Of a DNA stretch of 64,000 nucleotides, positions 7,443 to 15,521 are shown piece by piece. This DNA is from Flavitalea plasmicola (lineage in GTDB: Bacteria > Bacteroidota > Bacteroidia > Chitinophagales > Chitinophagaceae), in contig NZ_JAUOTO010000008.1 of NCBI RefSeq assembly GCF_030546645.1, forward strand, positions 62,001 through 126,000, written 5' to 3'. Both the position numbers and the translations under genes were made by a program. The notes beneath the pieces were generated by a model. The model saw nothing but the letters and a program-made list of their open reading frames with translations. It had not been told where the DNA came from and searched no databases. The first letter of the stretch is position 1; each line of letters begins with the position of its first letter.

Positions 7443-8181
7443 TGATTCCATTGTCAGGAAGATCTGGGGCAATGCCGACACCGTGCTGCTGATCTTCGCC
7501 GGCGCCGCTGCCGAATTTCCTTTAAATAAGGCAGTCGACTGGCTTTATTACACCGGCCGGTTGCCCGCCGATCCTCTGGGAAGACTGTTCTCCACCGTAC
7601 AGTATGCGCAGCAGATCGTTTTCTCCGGGCACGAAGAGGCCCTTGCAGCCATCGACAGGATCACTGCCATTCACAAGGCAGTCGAAGCAAGCCGGGGTGA
7701 TAAAATACCCGATGTCGCTTACCTCGACGTATTATTTATGCTCATCGATTATTCCATCCGGTCTGCGGAATTGATGGGACGCAAACTGAACATCGCCGAA
7801 AAAATGGAGATCTTCGACGTATTTCACCGCGTCGGATCTCGTATGGGACTAAAGCGCCTTCCCCCGGACTATGAGCGATGGCTGATCATGCGGTCAGCGT
7901 ACCTGCAACCCAATCTGCTCCGCAGCACTTTTACGGAGGACCTTTACCGTCAGTATAAGCGGCACCTGGGCGCCATTCGGTATTATATTCTTTTACAGGC
8001 ACAGGCCATGGTGGCGCCCGCAAAGGTTCGCAAGCTCCTGTCCCTTCCCTCTTTGACAATCCTATACCCTGTCCTGCTTGCTTACAAAGTGTTTAGGATC
8101 CTGAAATTCGACAAGCTTATCAAAGCATTGCTATTGCCCGCCGCCTATAAGGTCCAGATAGCCAGTCTGGACAGGGGCTGA
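7420..8181 (+). CDS. Oxygenase MpaB family protein (DUF2236)
   Basis: This 253-residue protein matches the MpaB/latex-clearing-protein superfamily pattern: an N-terminal IWGNADTVLLIFAGAAAEF, then NKAVDWLYYTGRLPADPLGR with FSTVQYAQQIVF, and a conserved His in ITAIHKAVEASRGDKIPD. An acidic/Tyr segment FMLIDYSIRSAELM follows. Members are predicted helical, often heme-dependent oxygenases, or have unknown chemistry. A hydrophobic segment near the C-terminus (LTILYPVLLAYKVFRIL) may attach it to the membrane. Its ATG lies inside the 3' end of the DUF2809 frame, suggesting co-transcription with that broken gene. The substrate is unknown. Confidence 0.8.
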   Translation: MSSPFVNNDSIVRKIWGNADTVLLIFAGAAAEFPLNKAVDWLYYTGRLPADPLGRLFSTVQYAQQIVFSGHEEALAAIDRITAIHKAVEASRGDKIPDVAYLDVLFMLIDYSIRSAELMGRKLNIAEKMEIFDVFHRVGSRMGLKRLPPDYERWLIMRSAYLQPNLLRSTFTEDLYRQYKRHLGAIRYYILLQAQAMVAPAKVRKLLSLPSLTILYPVLLAYKVFRILKFDKLIKALLLPAAYKVQIASLDRG

Positions 8182-8271
8182 AATGTTGTCCTGAATACCC
8201 CTCCGGTTTGTCTTTTTCACGCACCGATGGTGACATGCGATCCCCGTATGTTTACAAAAACAAATCAATCC

Positions 8272-9072
8272 ATGCTATTAAAAAACAAAAATGCGATTAT
8301 TTACGGTGGAGGGATGTCCCTTGCTGGTTCCGTCGCACGCGCTATGGCCCGGGAAGGAGCCAATATCTTCCTTGCGGGACGCAATTTGGCCTCTCTCCGA
8401 AAAGTCAAAGACGATATCAACCGCACTGGCGGCAGAGCCGTCGCAGCGGAAGTGGACGCTATGAATGAAACTTCCGTCAATGAACATATGGCAATCGTAT
8501 CAGCAGCGGCCGGCTCCATTGATATTGCATTCAATCTGATTGGAATTTCCAATGTCCAGAACATTCCTTTGACGGAAATGGATCTGCACGATTTCGTTCA
8601 TCCCGTCACTGATGCCATGACCACTCATTTCCTGACGGCTGCTGCCGCCGCCAGGATCATGATCCGGCAAAGATCCGGCGTGATCCTGTCCCTGACCGCT
8701 ACACCGGGCGGCATCGCCTACCCGCTGACAGGCGGCTTCGGCCCCGCATGCTGCGCCATCGAGGGCTTTTCCCGGAACCTGGCTTCCGAGGTCGGCCCGT
8801 ATGGTGTAAGGGCCGTCAACATCCGCTCAGCCGGCTCGCCGGATTCGCGGCCATTCGTGGAAGCCATCGTCAATAAGCCTGACCTGGTTAAACCCATTCT
8901 GCAAAAAATGGAAAATGACACCATGCTGAAAAAGCTTCCGCTGATGGAGGATATCGCTAATGTCGCTGTTTTTCTTTCCTCGCCCCTGGCCGCAAAAGTT
9001 ACAGGGGTTACCATCGACGTCACGGTCGGTACCACCACCGGCATCGGCAGAACGGAGATCCCGTTCAAATGA
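8272..9072 (+). CDS. Atypical SDR family protein lacking the catalytic Tyr/Lys
   Basis: The start is set at the third in-frame ATG (8272), giving MLLKNKNAIIYGGGMSLAGS, where the first Rossmann strand begins at the N-terminus as in other SDRs. Earlier ATGs at 8227 and 8248 are possible. The protein has a cofactor loop GGGMSLAG, the SDR beta4 motif region (FNLIGISNVQNIP in place of NNAG), and an active-site Ser strand (GVILSLTATPGG). Where YxxxK is expected the sequence is GPACCAIEG, so both catalytic Tyr and Lys are missing. It is therefore either a non-catalytic SDR or one with different chemistry. Related sequences with this variant do exist in the family. It ends just before a convergent epimerase gene. 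Confidence 0.8.
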   Translation: MLLKNKNAIIYGGGMSLAGSVARAMAREGANIFLAGRNLASLRKVKDDINRTGGRAVAAEVDAMNETSVNEHMAIVSAAAGSIDIAFNLIGISNVQNIPLTEMDLHDFVHPVTDAMTTHFLTAAAAARIMIRQRSGVILSLTATPGGIAYPLTGGFGPACCAIEGFSRNLASEVGPYGVRAVNIRSAGSPDSRPFVEAIVNKPDLVKPILQKMENDTMLKKLPLMEDIANVAVFLSSPLAAKVTGVTIDVTVGTTTGIGRTEIPFK

Positions 9073-9074
9073 GA

Positions 9075-10064
9075 TCAGGCTCCCTCCAGCGGGTACGGAC
9101 CTTCGGCAAATGTCGCGTCGTGATAGCCCTTCGCCCCTATCATACGCGCCAGGGGACTGCGGAAGTCCTCACCGGTCCGTAGACTGGAAAGGACATGACC
9201 GAAATCATATCGCGGAGTCCAACCCAGCTCATTCCGCGCACGGTCGTTGACATATACCCGGTCTATGCCAGGGAACATCTTCCATCCGCGGCGGGCGTAT
9301 TCCGCCTCATAGCCGGCTACGCGGCGTCGCAGGACCCCAGGCGCCTGCGTGCGCAGCTCAGCCAGATCCTCCCGCTCAAATGGTGTTGTAGCGCTGATAA
9401 TATATTTACCCCAGCCGATTGACGGCGCTTTTTCCATGGCAGCCAGGTGGGCGCTGACGACATCCGCCAGGTCAACCCTCCTGTACAAGAACTCATTGAC
9501 CTTGGCATTTGCATCCTCATAATGCTGCCGCACCTCTTTCCTGTCATCTTCCTCCGGAAAAAAACGCGATGTTCTCAGTACCAGACAAGGCAAGCGATGA
9601 TTGCGATAGAACAAAGCACAAAGATCTTCCGCCGCGATCTTCGTCACACCGTAAATATTCTTGGGAATGGGAGCGACATCCTCTGTGATCCAGGCTGCGG
9701 GCTCTCCGCGGGAAGGCACCAGCGCATCACCGAAAGTGCTGGTGGTGCTGGTAAATACAAACGAACTCACCCCCGCCATTACCGCTTCTTCCAGTAAGTT
9801 GAGGGTCCCCGTGATATTCGTGTCGACAAAATCCTGCTTTCGATGTGTGCCCACATGAGGTTTGTGCAATGTCGCCGTATGAAGGACTACTTCTACGCCC
9901 GCGATACAGCTTTTGACAAAAGTCCGGTCGGCGATGGTCCCCACCCTGCTGGTGTATTCTGAACGTAAGATGTCCAGGCCGACGACGGTATGATCACTGT
10001 CCTGCAATGTACGAATGATGGCTTCGCCGAGGTGACCGGCACTGCCCGTGACTAAGATCTTCAT
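9075..10064 (-). CDS. NAD-dependent epimerase/dehydratase family protein
   Basis: This 329-residue extended SDR has the NAD-binding loop TGSAGHLGEA at residues 6-15, an Asp after beta2 (VVGLDILRS), and the catalytic pair Tyr138/Lys142 (IYGVTK). A Ser/Thr-rich strand before it (FVFTSTTSTFGD) supplies the third catalytic residue. The C-terminal half ends with NELGWTPRYDFGHVLSSL, the usual substrate-domain close of nucleotide-sugar epimerases. All catalytic residues look intact. It could act on a nucleotide sugar or another hydroxy-compound, and the neighbours do not decide. It converges on the SDR gene and is divergent from the dehydrogenase at 10107, with 42 bases between their starts. Confidence 0.85.
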   Translation of the reverse strand: MKILVTGSAGHLGEAIIRTLQDSDHTVVGLDILRSEYTSRVGTIADRTFVKSCIAGVEVVLHTATLHKPHVGTHRKQDFVDTNITGTLNLLEEAVMAGVSSFVFTSTTSTFGDALVPSRGEPAAWITEDVAPIPKNIYGVTKIAAEDLCALFYRNHRLPCLVLRTSRFFPEEDDRKEVRQHYEDANAKVNEFLYRRVDLADVVSAHLAAMEKAPSIGWGKYIISATTPFEREDLAELRTQAPGVLRRRVAGYEAEYARRGWKMFPGIDRVYVNDRARNELGWTPRYDFGHVLSSLRTGEDFRSPLARMIGAKGYHDATFAEGPYPLEGA

Positions 10065-10106
10065 AGCCTATAAAGTTAAACATCTTAACTTAGTCAAAAA
10101 AAAGTC

Positions 10107-10961
10107 ATGGTAGCATTCTTAGGCATGGGGCTCCTGGGATCCAACTTCGTCAGGGCTATGATCAATAAAGGAAACAGGGTCAATGTATGGAACAGGACCG
10201 CATCAAAAGCTATGGCATTAGAGCAGTACGGCGCCAAAGCCTTCGCGAATGTCTCTGACGCGGTAAAGGATGCAGATACCATCCACCTCACGCTGAAAGA
10301 TGACGCAACAGTGGACGAAGTGCTGGCAATGGCCACCCCCGGCCTTAAGCCCCGCGCCATCATTATAGATCATACCACCACTTCCGTACCGGGCGCCATT
10401 CAAAGGACAAACGCGTGGAAGGAGAAAGGATTTACCTATTTGCATGCCCCCGTATTCATGGGCCCTCAAAATGCACTGGACAGCACCGGTTATATGCTGG
10501 TCTCCGGCGAACAGGCGCTGATCAGCAAACTGGAACCTGAATTATCCAAAATGACAGGCAAGCTTCTCAATTTCGGACCGGAAGAGGGGAAGGCCGCAGG
10601 CATGAAGCTCACCGGCAACTGTTTTCTGGTGGCTTTCACAGCAGGTATCGCAGACACGCTGGCACTGGCTAAAGCAATGGATATCCCTGTCAGCGACCTT
10701 TCCACCCTGTTTGATGCCTGGAATCCCGGCGCCATGCTGCCGGCCCGGCTTAAAAGAATGACCAGCGGCGCTTACGACAAGCCGTCCTGGGAATTGAACA
10801 TGGCACGGAAAGATACCGGACTCTTCATACAGGCGGCGCAGCAGAAAGGAATACCGCTGGTTGTAATACCAGCCATAGCCGATGAAATGGACCGCTGGAT
10901 AAAAAAAGGACATGGCAATGACGACTGGACGGTGATCGGGTCCGGCGCTGTTTCCCATTAG
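10107..10961 (+). CDS. NAD(P)-dependent beta-hydroxyacid dehydrogenase family protein
   Basis: This 284-residue protein belongs to the 3-hydroxyisobutyrate dehydrogenase/6-phosphogluconate dehydrogenase family. The N-terminal dinucleotide loop is FLGMGLLGSNF with VWNRT after beta2, which suggests NADP (Arg/Thr after beta2). HTTTSVPGAI is the substrate-binding strand. The catalytic Lys is Lys167 in GMKLTGNC, and the all-helical C-terminal domain follows. In the family it oxidises or reduces a short beta-hydroxyacid or a semialdehyde; the exact substrate cannot be read from sequence. The stop codon overlaps the 3' end of the SRPBCC gene by four bases on the opposite strand. Confidence 0.85.
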   Translation: MVAFLGMGLLGSNFVRAMINKGNRVNVWNRTASKAMALEQYGAKAFANVSDAVKDADTIHLTLKDDATVDEVLAMATPGLKPRAIIIDHTTTSVPGAIQRTNAWKEKGFTYLHAPVFMGPQNALDSTGYMLVSGEQALISKLEPELSKMTGKLLNFGPEEGKAAGMKLTGNCFLVAFTAGIADTLALAKAMDIPVSDLSTLFDAWNPGAMLPARLKRMTSGAYDKPSWELNMARKDTGLFIQAAQQKGIPLVVIPAIADEMDRWIKKGHGNDDWTVIGSGAVSH

Positions 10962-11419
10962 ACATCATCCAGTACTTCCGTAAGCTTGTCAAGCATTTTT
11001 CCCCACGCTATTCTGGCCTGCTCGATAAAATTTTCCTGGCCCGACGGCATCTCGTGGGTCAACGTCACCTCGCACCCATCGATGATGGGCGCTATTTCAA
11101 TGACGATCCGGGACTCGCTGCCAGCCGGGTCCTGACGGACCGTCCAACTGAACACCAGACGACGGGGACGCTCGATCTCGATGTACTCACCAAAATGATC
11201 GAACGCTTTTTCCTGCCGGCGAACGATATAAGAAAATGTCCCCCCTGTCCGCGGATCGTTGGTAAGACTTACGATGGCTTCGTCGCGCACTCCCGGGCCG
11301 AACATGAACCGGCCGACCATCCGCGTATCGAGAAAAGCATCGAAAACGCGCTCGGGCGCTGCGGAGAATAGCGCGGTCACGGTGGCGCGCACAGGAAATT
11401 TTGCAGACATCGCTTTCAT
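10958..11419 (-). CDS. SRPBCC / AHSA1-like domain protein
   Basis: This 153-residue single-domain protein has the START/Bet v1-like pattern of the AHSA1 family: ALFSAAPERVFDAFLDTRMV near the N-terminus, GGTFSYIVRRQ, a strand FGEYIEIERPRRLVFSW, then VTLTHEM and a long C-terminal helix ending in MLDKLTEVLDD. Such proteins bind hydrophobic ligands or act as small stress-related proteins. They often sit near oxidoreductase genes, as here. There is no signal peptide, so it is cytoplasmic. An ATG three codons in is an alternative start. No ligand can be assigned. Confidence 0.85.
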   Translation of the reverse strand: MKAMSAKFPVRATVTALFSAAPERVFDAFLDTRMVGRFMFGPGVRDEAIVSLTNDPRTGGTFSYIVRRQEKAFDHFGEYIEIERPRRLVFSWTVRQDPAGSESRIVIEIAPIIDGCEVTLTHEMPSGQENFIEQARIAWGKMLDKLTEVLDDV

Positions 11420-11460
11420 TTTTTGTTTGGAGATACAAAACTTATGCCCTTAACGGGAAA

Positions 11461-12141
11461 TCATGATCCCTCCATGGCCGCCAGCCGGATGATGTCCTTC
11501 CCTTCGATAATTTTCCGTTCATACCCCTGCTTTACCACCCGGATCATGGCCAACGCCAGCTCCTGCAGGGTGCAAAAGCCCGAAGGATACAGCGCTCTCC
11601 CCAGCGGGAATAACCATTGGGTGTATTTATAAATGCTGTGCGTTCTCGCCAGTCCCGGGATCGGCTTGATAAATCCGGGTCTAAAGGCAAACACCTGCCG
11701 GAAAGGAAGGCGCATAAGATCATTTTCCGTCTTCCCCTTCACCCGCGCCCAACGAATCCTTCCCTTTTCGCCGCTGTCGGTGCCGGCCCCCGAAACGTAG
11801 CAAAAACTCATGTCAGGGTTTCGTCTGCTAAGCGTTTCTCCCATCTGCATCGTCAGGGTATACGTGGTTTGAAAGTACTGCTCCGCATTCATTCCGACTG
11901 AGCTGACGCCCAGGCAGAAAAAACAGGCGTTATAACCTGCGAGCCGGTGCTCGATGGCAGCGAGATTGAAAAGATCCGGATGGACGATCTCAGTGACCTT
12001 GGGATGGCTGACACCCGAAGGCTTCCTGTTGATCAGGAGTATAGCGCTTACATCCGGCCGCCGCAGACACACATGTAATACCCCTTCGCCTACCATGCCG
12101 GTAGCGCCCGTAATGATGGTCCTGATGGATGGTTGGCTCAT
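11461..12141 (-). CDS. NAD(P)-binding epimerase-like oxidoreductase
   Basis: This 226-residue protein starts with a Rossmann strand and loop (TIITGATGMVGEGVL, residues 9-23) and has Arg after beta2 (INRKPS), suggesting NADP. It follows the short atypical SDR pattern of HTATIP2-like proteins: FFCLGVSSVGM, then SFCYVSGAGTDSGEK, and a Lys-rich segment RVKGKTENDLM where the catalytic Lys sits. There is no extended substrate domain. Its role is unknown. It is the fourth small NAD(P)-binding protein within 4 kb, on mixed strands, so the group is not one operon. A terminator for the next minus-strand gene lies upstream of its start. Confidence 0.75.
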   Translation of the reverse strand: MSQPSIRTIITGATGMVGEGVLHVCLRRPDVSAILLINRKPSGVSHPKVTEIVHPDLFNLAAIEHRLAGYNACFFCLGVSSVGMNAEQYFQTTYTLTMQMGETLSRRNPDMSFCYVSGAGTDSGEKGRIRWARVKGKTENDLMRLPFRQVFAFRPGFIKPIPGLARTHSIYKYTQWLFPLGRALYPSGFCTLQELALAMIRVVKQGYERKIIEGKDIIRLAAMEGS

Positions 12142-12180
12142 ATTATTGTATTTCCATGTTCCGGAAAGTTACAAAAAAAA

Positions 12181-12198
12181 CGCCCCTGGAGAGGGGCG
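12181..12198 (-). terminator. Intrinsic terminator of the L,D-transpeptidase gene
   Basis: CGCCCCT and AGGGGCG form a 7-bp perfect stem with loop GGAG. On the minus strand it is followed by eight T residues. It lies 28 bases past the stop codon of the gene ending at 12227. Confidence 0.9.
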
Positions 12199-12226
12199 GT
12201 CCGTTCTATTATGAAAAACAAAGTAT

Positions 12227-13129
12227 TTAAAAATTATTCAGCACCGTGGACTGTGAAAGATATTTTTTGGAAGGATAGTAGATGAAAAAACAGCTCCCAT
12301 TCTTCACCAGGGGAATGATCTCATCGCTCACTTCGCTGGGAATGGCAGGGCAGCCGAAAGTGGTTCCCATCACTCCATACTTATGCAGGATCCGTAAGCT
12401 TACATAAGGAGCGCCATGAATGACGATGCTGCGTTTATAAGCATTGTCATTGAACCCCTTGTCAAGGCCTTCGATCCGAAGGGACAAACCATTCACGCCC
12501 TGATAGGTCTTGCGGGTGACATAAAAGCCCAGGCTGCTTTTGCAGGACTCTTCCTGATTGGAGAATGAGCTGGCATATTCTTCTCCGGAATTGATCCCAT
12601 GGGCGACGAAAGTTTTATACAGGATCTTTTTATTGCGTACATCAATGACATACATCCTTTCCTTACTGGAAGACTGACTGAAATCACAAATGGTCAGCAG
12701 GTCCGTCTTCTGCAATTTCCCCTGTTTCAGAAGATGGTGGTAACCCAACCAGGCATACTCAAATGCCTTGAGGCTCAGGTCCTCGTTCTCCAGATCCATC
12801 ATATCATACATGCCAAGGGCCGTATTCATCACTATCTTGTATTCTGCCTTCATGGCAGCCATGCGCATCACCCGTCTGGACGCTGCAGCTTTGGCAACTT
12901 CTGCCTCAGCCCTGGCCGCTTCCGCCTTTGCCAGCTCGGCGGCACGTGCGCACACTGCTTCGGCGGAGACTTTATAATGAATGAATTTCCTGATAAGGTC
13001 GGCGGAATGATAGTCGCCGAATGTCCGGGTACTGATTTCGTTCTCACCTGCTACCAGCACGGCAGGAGCTGTCAGGATAAACAGCATCAGCAGGATCTTG
13101 GAGGGGTTCGTGAATACTTTGTATTTCAT
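12227..13129 (-). CDS. Murein L,D-transpeptidase catalytic domain family protein
   Basis: The start is set at the ATG giving MKYKVFTNPSKILLMLF, a signal peptide cut near VLVAG; 55 upstream open codons look like leader. The 300-residue secreted protein has an Ala/Glu/Arg-rich coiled-coil (residues 55-95), then a YkuD_2-type catalytic domain: MYVIDVRNKKILY, SIVIHGAPYVS with His238, and GTTFGCPAIPSE with Cys260. The expected role is cross-linking or lipoprotein attachment at peptidoglycan in the periplasm. The usual Ser before the GC is Phe (TFGC), while the Cys and His are intact. A terminator lies just downstream and a TAAGTTTG box about 200 bases upstream. Confidence 0.85.
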   Translation of the reverse strand: MKYKVFTNPSKILLMLFILTAPAVLVAGENEISTRTFGDYHSADLIRKFIHYKVSAEAVCARAAELAKAEAARAEAEVAKAAASRRVMRMAAMKAEYKIVMNTALGMYDMMDLENEDLSLKAFEYAWLGYHHLLKQGKLQKTDLLTICDFSQSSSKERMYVIDVRNKKILYKTFVAHGINSGEEYASSFSNQEESCKSSLGFYVTRKTYQGVNGLSLRIEGLDKGFNDNAYKRSIVIHGAPYVSLRILHKYGVMGTTFGCPAIPSEVSDEIIPLVKNGSCFFIYYPSKKYLSQSTVLNNF

Positions 13130-13279
13130 AAAAACGGATTTGTATATACGTTCCAATGCGTGTACCAAATCCTTTTTTATTAAAAGCCAATAACTTACAC
13201 ATATTTCGGCCCTATATTCAATCCCAATTCCGGAAATTTTTCTCTTTTTTAGGAGTTTCCCTGTATCAAAAAATAAAAA

Positions 13280-13299
13280 CAGGGATGAAAACATCCCTG
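13280..13299 (-). terminator. Hairpin with T-run in the gap upstream of the L,D-transpeptidase gene
   Basis: CAGGGATG and CATCCCTG make an 8-bp perfect stem with a 4-base loop. On the minus strand it is followed by TTTTTATTTTTT. It could end the upstream DsbD-domain gene (stop at 13420), or act as an attenuator if transcription starts at the box at 13333-13340. Confidence 0.7.
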
Positions 13300-13332
13300 A
13301 TTTACCAAACCTAACTGCCTATGAAGACTATA

Positions 13333-13340
13333 CAAACTTA
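13333..13340 (-). promoter_or_regulatory. Possible promoter -7 box (TAAGTTTG)
   Basis: This is an exact TAnnTTTG match on the minus strand, but without a convincing -33 element. If used, the transcript would run through the hairpin at 13280-13299 before reaching the L,D-transpeptidase start, which would make that hairpin an attenuator. Confidence 0.4.
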
Positions 13341-13419
13341 AAACCTACTTTTTACTATGCGCTTGTAGTTTATATACGACAAACAGCCTGAATTAGATTT
13401 CACACCGCCAACTTTTTTT

Positions 13420-13881
13420 CTATTCCCCCAGCTGCACTACAAAATTGTCCGTCTTTGGCGGCAGACACATCTCATTGGTGCACACCTGGTAGGTAAGGGA
13501 TCCGCTAACGCTGGTCCTGACATTCCCTTTTACCTTGACTACCTGGACAAAATCCACCTGGTTGGCATATTGATTAGCCTGGATGCCGGATGCTTCATCC
13601 TTCCATTTTTCCATGGCTCCTATTTCCCTGATCTTCCCCATAAGACCCACCAGGGGATTGGGCTTAAACCTGATCTCTGTCGGCTGGGCAACCGCGTCCT
13701 CCGGTTGCTTTTGGGAATAAGCGTGCCATCCGGTTTGCAGCTGGGCGGTTAAATGCACTTCGTAGGTCTTGTCGGCAACTTTGCGGGCGCTGTATTGCCA
13801 GGCGATGGGATGAAGCCCCCGTTGCCCGCTGGCGGCCAACAAGGTGTGAACGAGAACGAAAAATACTACAGAATGTCTCAT
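13420..13881 (-). CDS. Stand-alone DsbD N-terminal domain protein
   Basis: The ATG at 13881 begins a signal peptide (MRHSVVFFVLVHTLLAASGQ); the two codons upstream use TTG and are not favoured. The 153-residue protein matches the N-terminal periplasmic domain of the thiol:disulfide interchange protein DsbD: YEVHLTAQLQTGWHAYSQ, an immunoglobulin-like core, and the redox Cys pair in CTNEMCLPP near the C-terminus. The membrane and thioredoxin parts of DsbD are not in this gene or nearby. Bacteroidota often encode this domain alone; it may pass electrons to periplasmic partners or act elsewhere. It is divergent from the lipid-transport operon, with about 50 bases between starts. Confidence 0.8.
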   Translation of the reverse strand: MRHSVVFFVLVHTLLAASGQRGLHPIAWQYSARKVADKTYEVHLTAQLQTGWHAYSQKQPEDAVAQPTEIRFKPNPLVGLMGKIREIGAMEKWKDEASGIQANQYANQVDFVQVVKVKGNVRTSVSGSLTYQVCTNEMCLPPKTDNFVVQLGE

Positions 13882-13930
13882 ATACAATTTTTTATGAGGA
13901 AAACATACCCCATGGAAAGCTTTGAAATTT

Positions 13931-14734
13931 ATGGCATATAATTTTCACCCTTATTATCTAAACAAACACCTGAACATGAACTTCGGCCGGTTCTTCCTTC
14001 GTGTATATGCGATCTGGCAGTTTATCACGCGTTTTTTCAGGGAAGTTCTCCTCCCGCCCTACGAATACAAAGAGATCATTAATCAATTCTTCCAGGTAGG
14101 CATCCGTTCCCTCTCCATCATCACGCTCACAGGCTTTATCACCGGGGTGGTATTTACCAAACAGTCCCGTTCCTCCCTCGCAGAATTTGGGGCTGCCTCA
14201 TGGCTGCCTTCCCTGATAGCCATAGCCCTGATCCGGGCACTGGCCCCTCTGGTGACGGCCCTGATCATTGCCGGCAAGGTGGGCTCCAATATAGGGGCGG
14301 AACTGGGGTCAATGAAGGTCACCGAGCAGATCGACGCCATGGAAGTATCTTCAACCAATCCATTTAAGTTCCTGGTAGCCAGCCGCATACTCGCCACAAC
14401 CGCCATTGTGCCCGTCCTGGCCATCTATATGGGCTTTGTAGGGCTCATGGGCGCCTACATGAATGTGCATCACAATGAGCAAACCAGCTTCACGTCTTTT
14501 TTTCAGTCGGCATTTATGAAGATCACTTTCCTGGACGTGTGGGTCCTGCTGCTGAAATCCGCCGTCTACGGCTTCACCATCGGGGTGGCAGGTTGTTTCA
14601 ACGGCTACAATGCCGACCAGGGCACAGTGGGAGTAGGACGGGCCGCGAATACCGCCGTCGTTGTATCTATGTTCCTGATCTTTATAGAGGAAATGATCAT
14701 TGTCCAATTGGTTAACTATTTCAAACATGGCTAA
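13931..14734 (+). CDS. mlaE: MlaE-type ABC transporter permease
   Basis: This inner-membrane permease belongs to the Mla/MCE lipid-transport family. The family core is easy to see: SLSIITLTGFITGVVFTKQS, the invariant GKVGSNIGAELGSMKVTEQI with DAMEV, and a C-terminal GCFNGYNADQGTVGVGRAAN before the last helix. About five hydrophobic segments are present. The ATG at 13931 is used; a second at 13976 (MNFGRFFLRVYA) fits the family N-terminus equally well. It forms an operon with the ATPase and MlaD-type genes: its stop overlaps the ATPase start by eight bases. Together they should move phospholipids between the outer and inner membranes. MlaB and MlaC are absent, as is common in this phylum. Confidence 0.9.
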   Translation: MAYNFHPYYLNKHLNMNFGRFFLRVYAIWQFITRFFREVLLPPYEYKEIINQFFQVGIRSLSIITLTGFITGVVFTKQSRSSLAEFGAASWLPSLIAIALIRALAPLVTALIIAGKVGSNIGAELGSMKVTEQIDAMEVSSTNPFKFLVASRILATTAIVPVLAIYMGFVGLMGAYMNVHHNEQTSFTSFFQSAFMKITFLDVWVLLLKSAVYGFTIGVAGCFNGYNADQGTVGVGRAANTAVVVSMFLIFIEEMIIVQLVNYFKHG

Positions 14735-15521
14735 CAGTATGGCAAAGACAATCAGCACGCCCATCGATCGCAGCCGTCCCGTCATTTCCATCCGGGGCCT
14801 GAAGAAAGGATTTGGGAACATGCAGGTGCTTAAAGGGGTGGACCTGGACGTATACCATGGAGAGAATCTGGTAGTGCTGGGCCGGTCGGGCAGTGGCAAA
14901 TCGGTCCTCATAAAGATCATGGCGGGTCTGCTCAAACCCGATGCAGGCACTGTCAGCGTCCTGGGCAGGGACATTGCCCGTCTGAATACGAAAGAATTGC
15001 AGGCGCTGCGCACACGGATCGGGTTCTCTTTCCAGAACAGCGCACTCTATGACGGCATGGATGTACGCGCCAACCTGGAATTCCCCCTGGTGCGAAACAA
15101 GCGGCACCTCAGCCACAGCCAGATCGATGCCGCCATTGCCAAGGTGCTGGATGACGTCGGTCTCTCACAGACCCTTTACCAGATGCCTTCCGAATTGTCG
15201 GGCGGACAGCGTAAAAGGATTGGCATTGCCCGGACGCTGATCCTCCAGCCGGAGATCATGCTCTACGACGAACCAACGGCCGGTCTGGACCCCGTCACCA
15301 GCGTGGAGATCAACGACCTCATCAATGAAGTGCAGGAGCGCTACCATACCAGTTCCGTCATCATCACCCATGACCTCACCTGCGCAAAGGCAACAGGCGA
15401 CCGGCTGGTCATGCTGTCGGAAGGACAATTTCTACGACAAGGCAGCTTCGAGGAAGTATTCGATACAGATGACCCCAAGGTCAAAAACTTTTATAATTAC
15501 AATTTTATAGCAGGATCATGA
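14727..15521 (+). CDS. mlaF: MlaF-type ABC transporter ATP-binding protein
   Basis: The ATG at 14727 overlaps the end of the permease gene; the upstream TTG frame is ignored. The 264-residue ATPase has Walker A GRSGSGKS (52-59), Q-loop FSFQNSALYDGM, ABC signature LSGGQRKR, Walker B IMLYDEPTAGLDP and switch His in IITHD. The DGMDVRANLEFPL segment after the Q-loop is typical of the Mla ATPase subfamily. It powers the lipid transporter formed with the permease upstream and the substrate-binding protein downstream. Its stop overlaps the next start as ATGA, so the three genes are very likely translated together. Confidence 0.93.
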   Translation: MANSMAKTISTPIDRSRPVISIRGLKKGFGNMQVLKGVDLDVYHGENLVVLGRSGSGKSVLIKIMAGLLKPDAGTVSVLGRDIARLNTKELQALRTRIGFSFQNSALYDGMDVRANLEFPLVRNKRHLSHSQIDAAIAKVLDDVGLSQTLYQMPSELSGGQRKRIGIARTLILQPEIMLYDEPTAGLDPVTSVEINDLINEVQERYHTSSVIITHDLTCAKATGDRLVMLSEGQFLRQGSFEEVFDTDDPKVKNFYNYNFIAGS

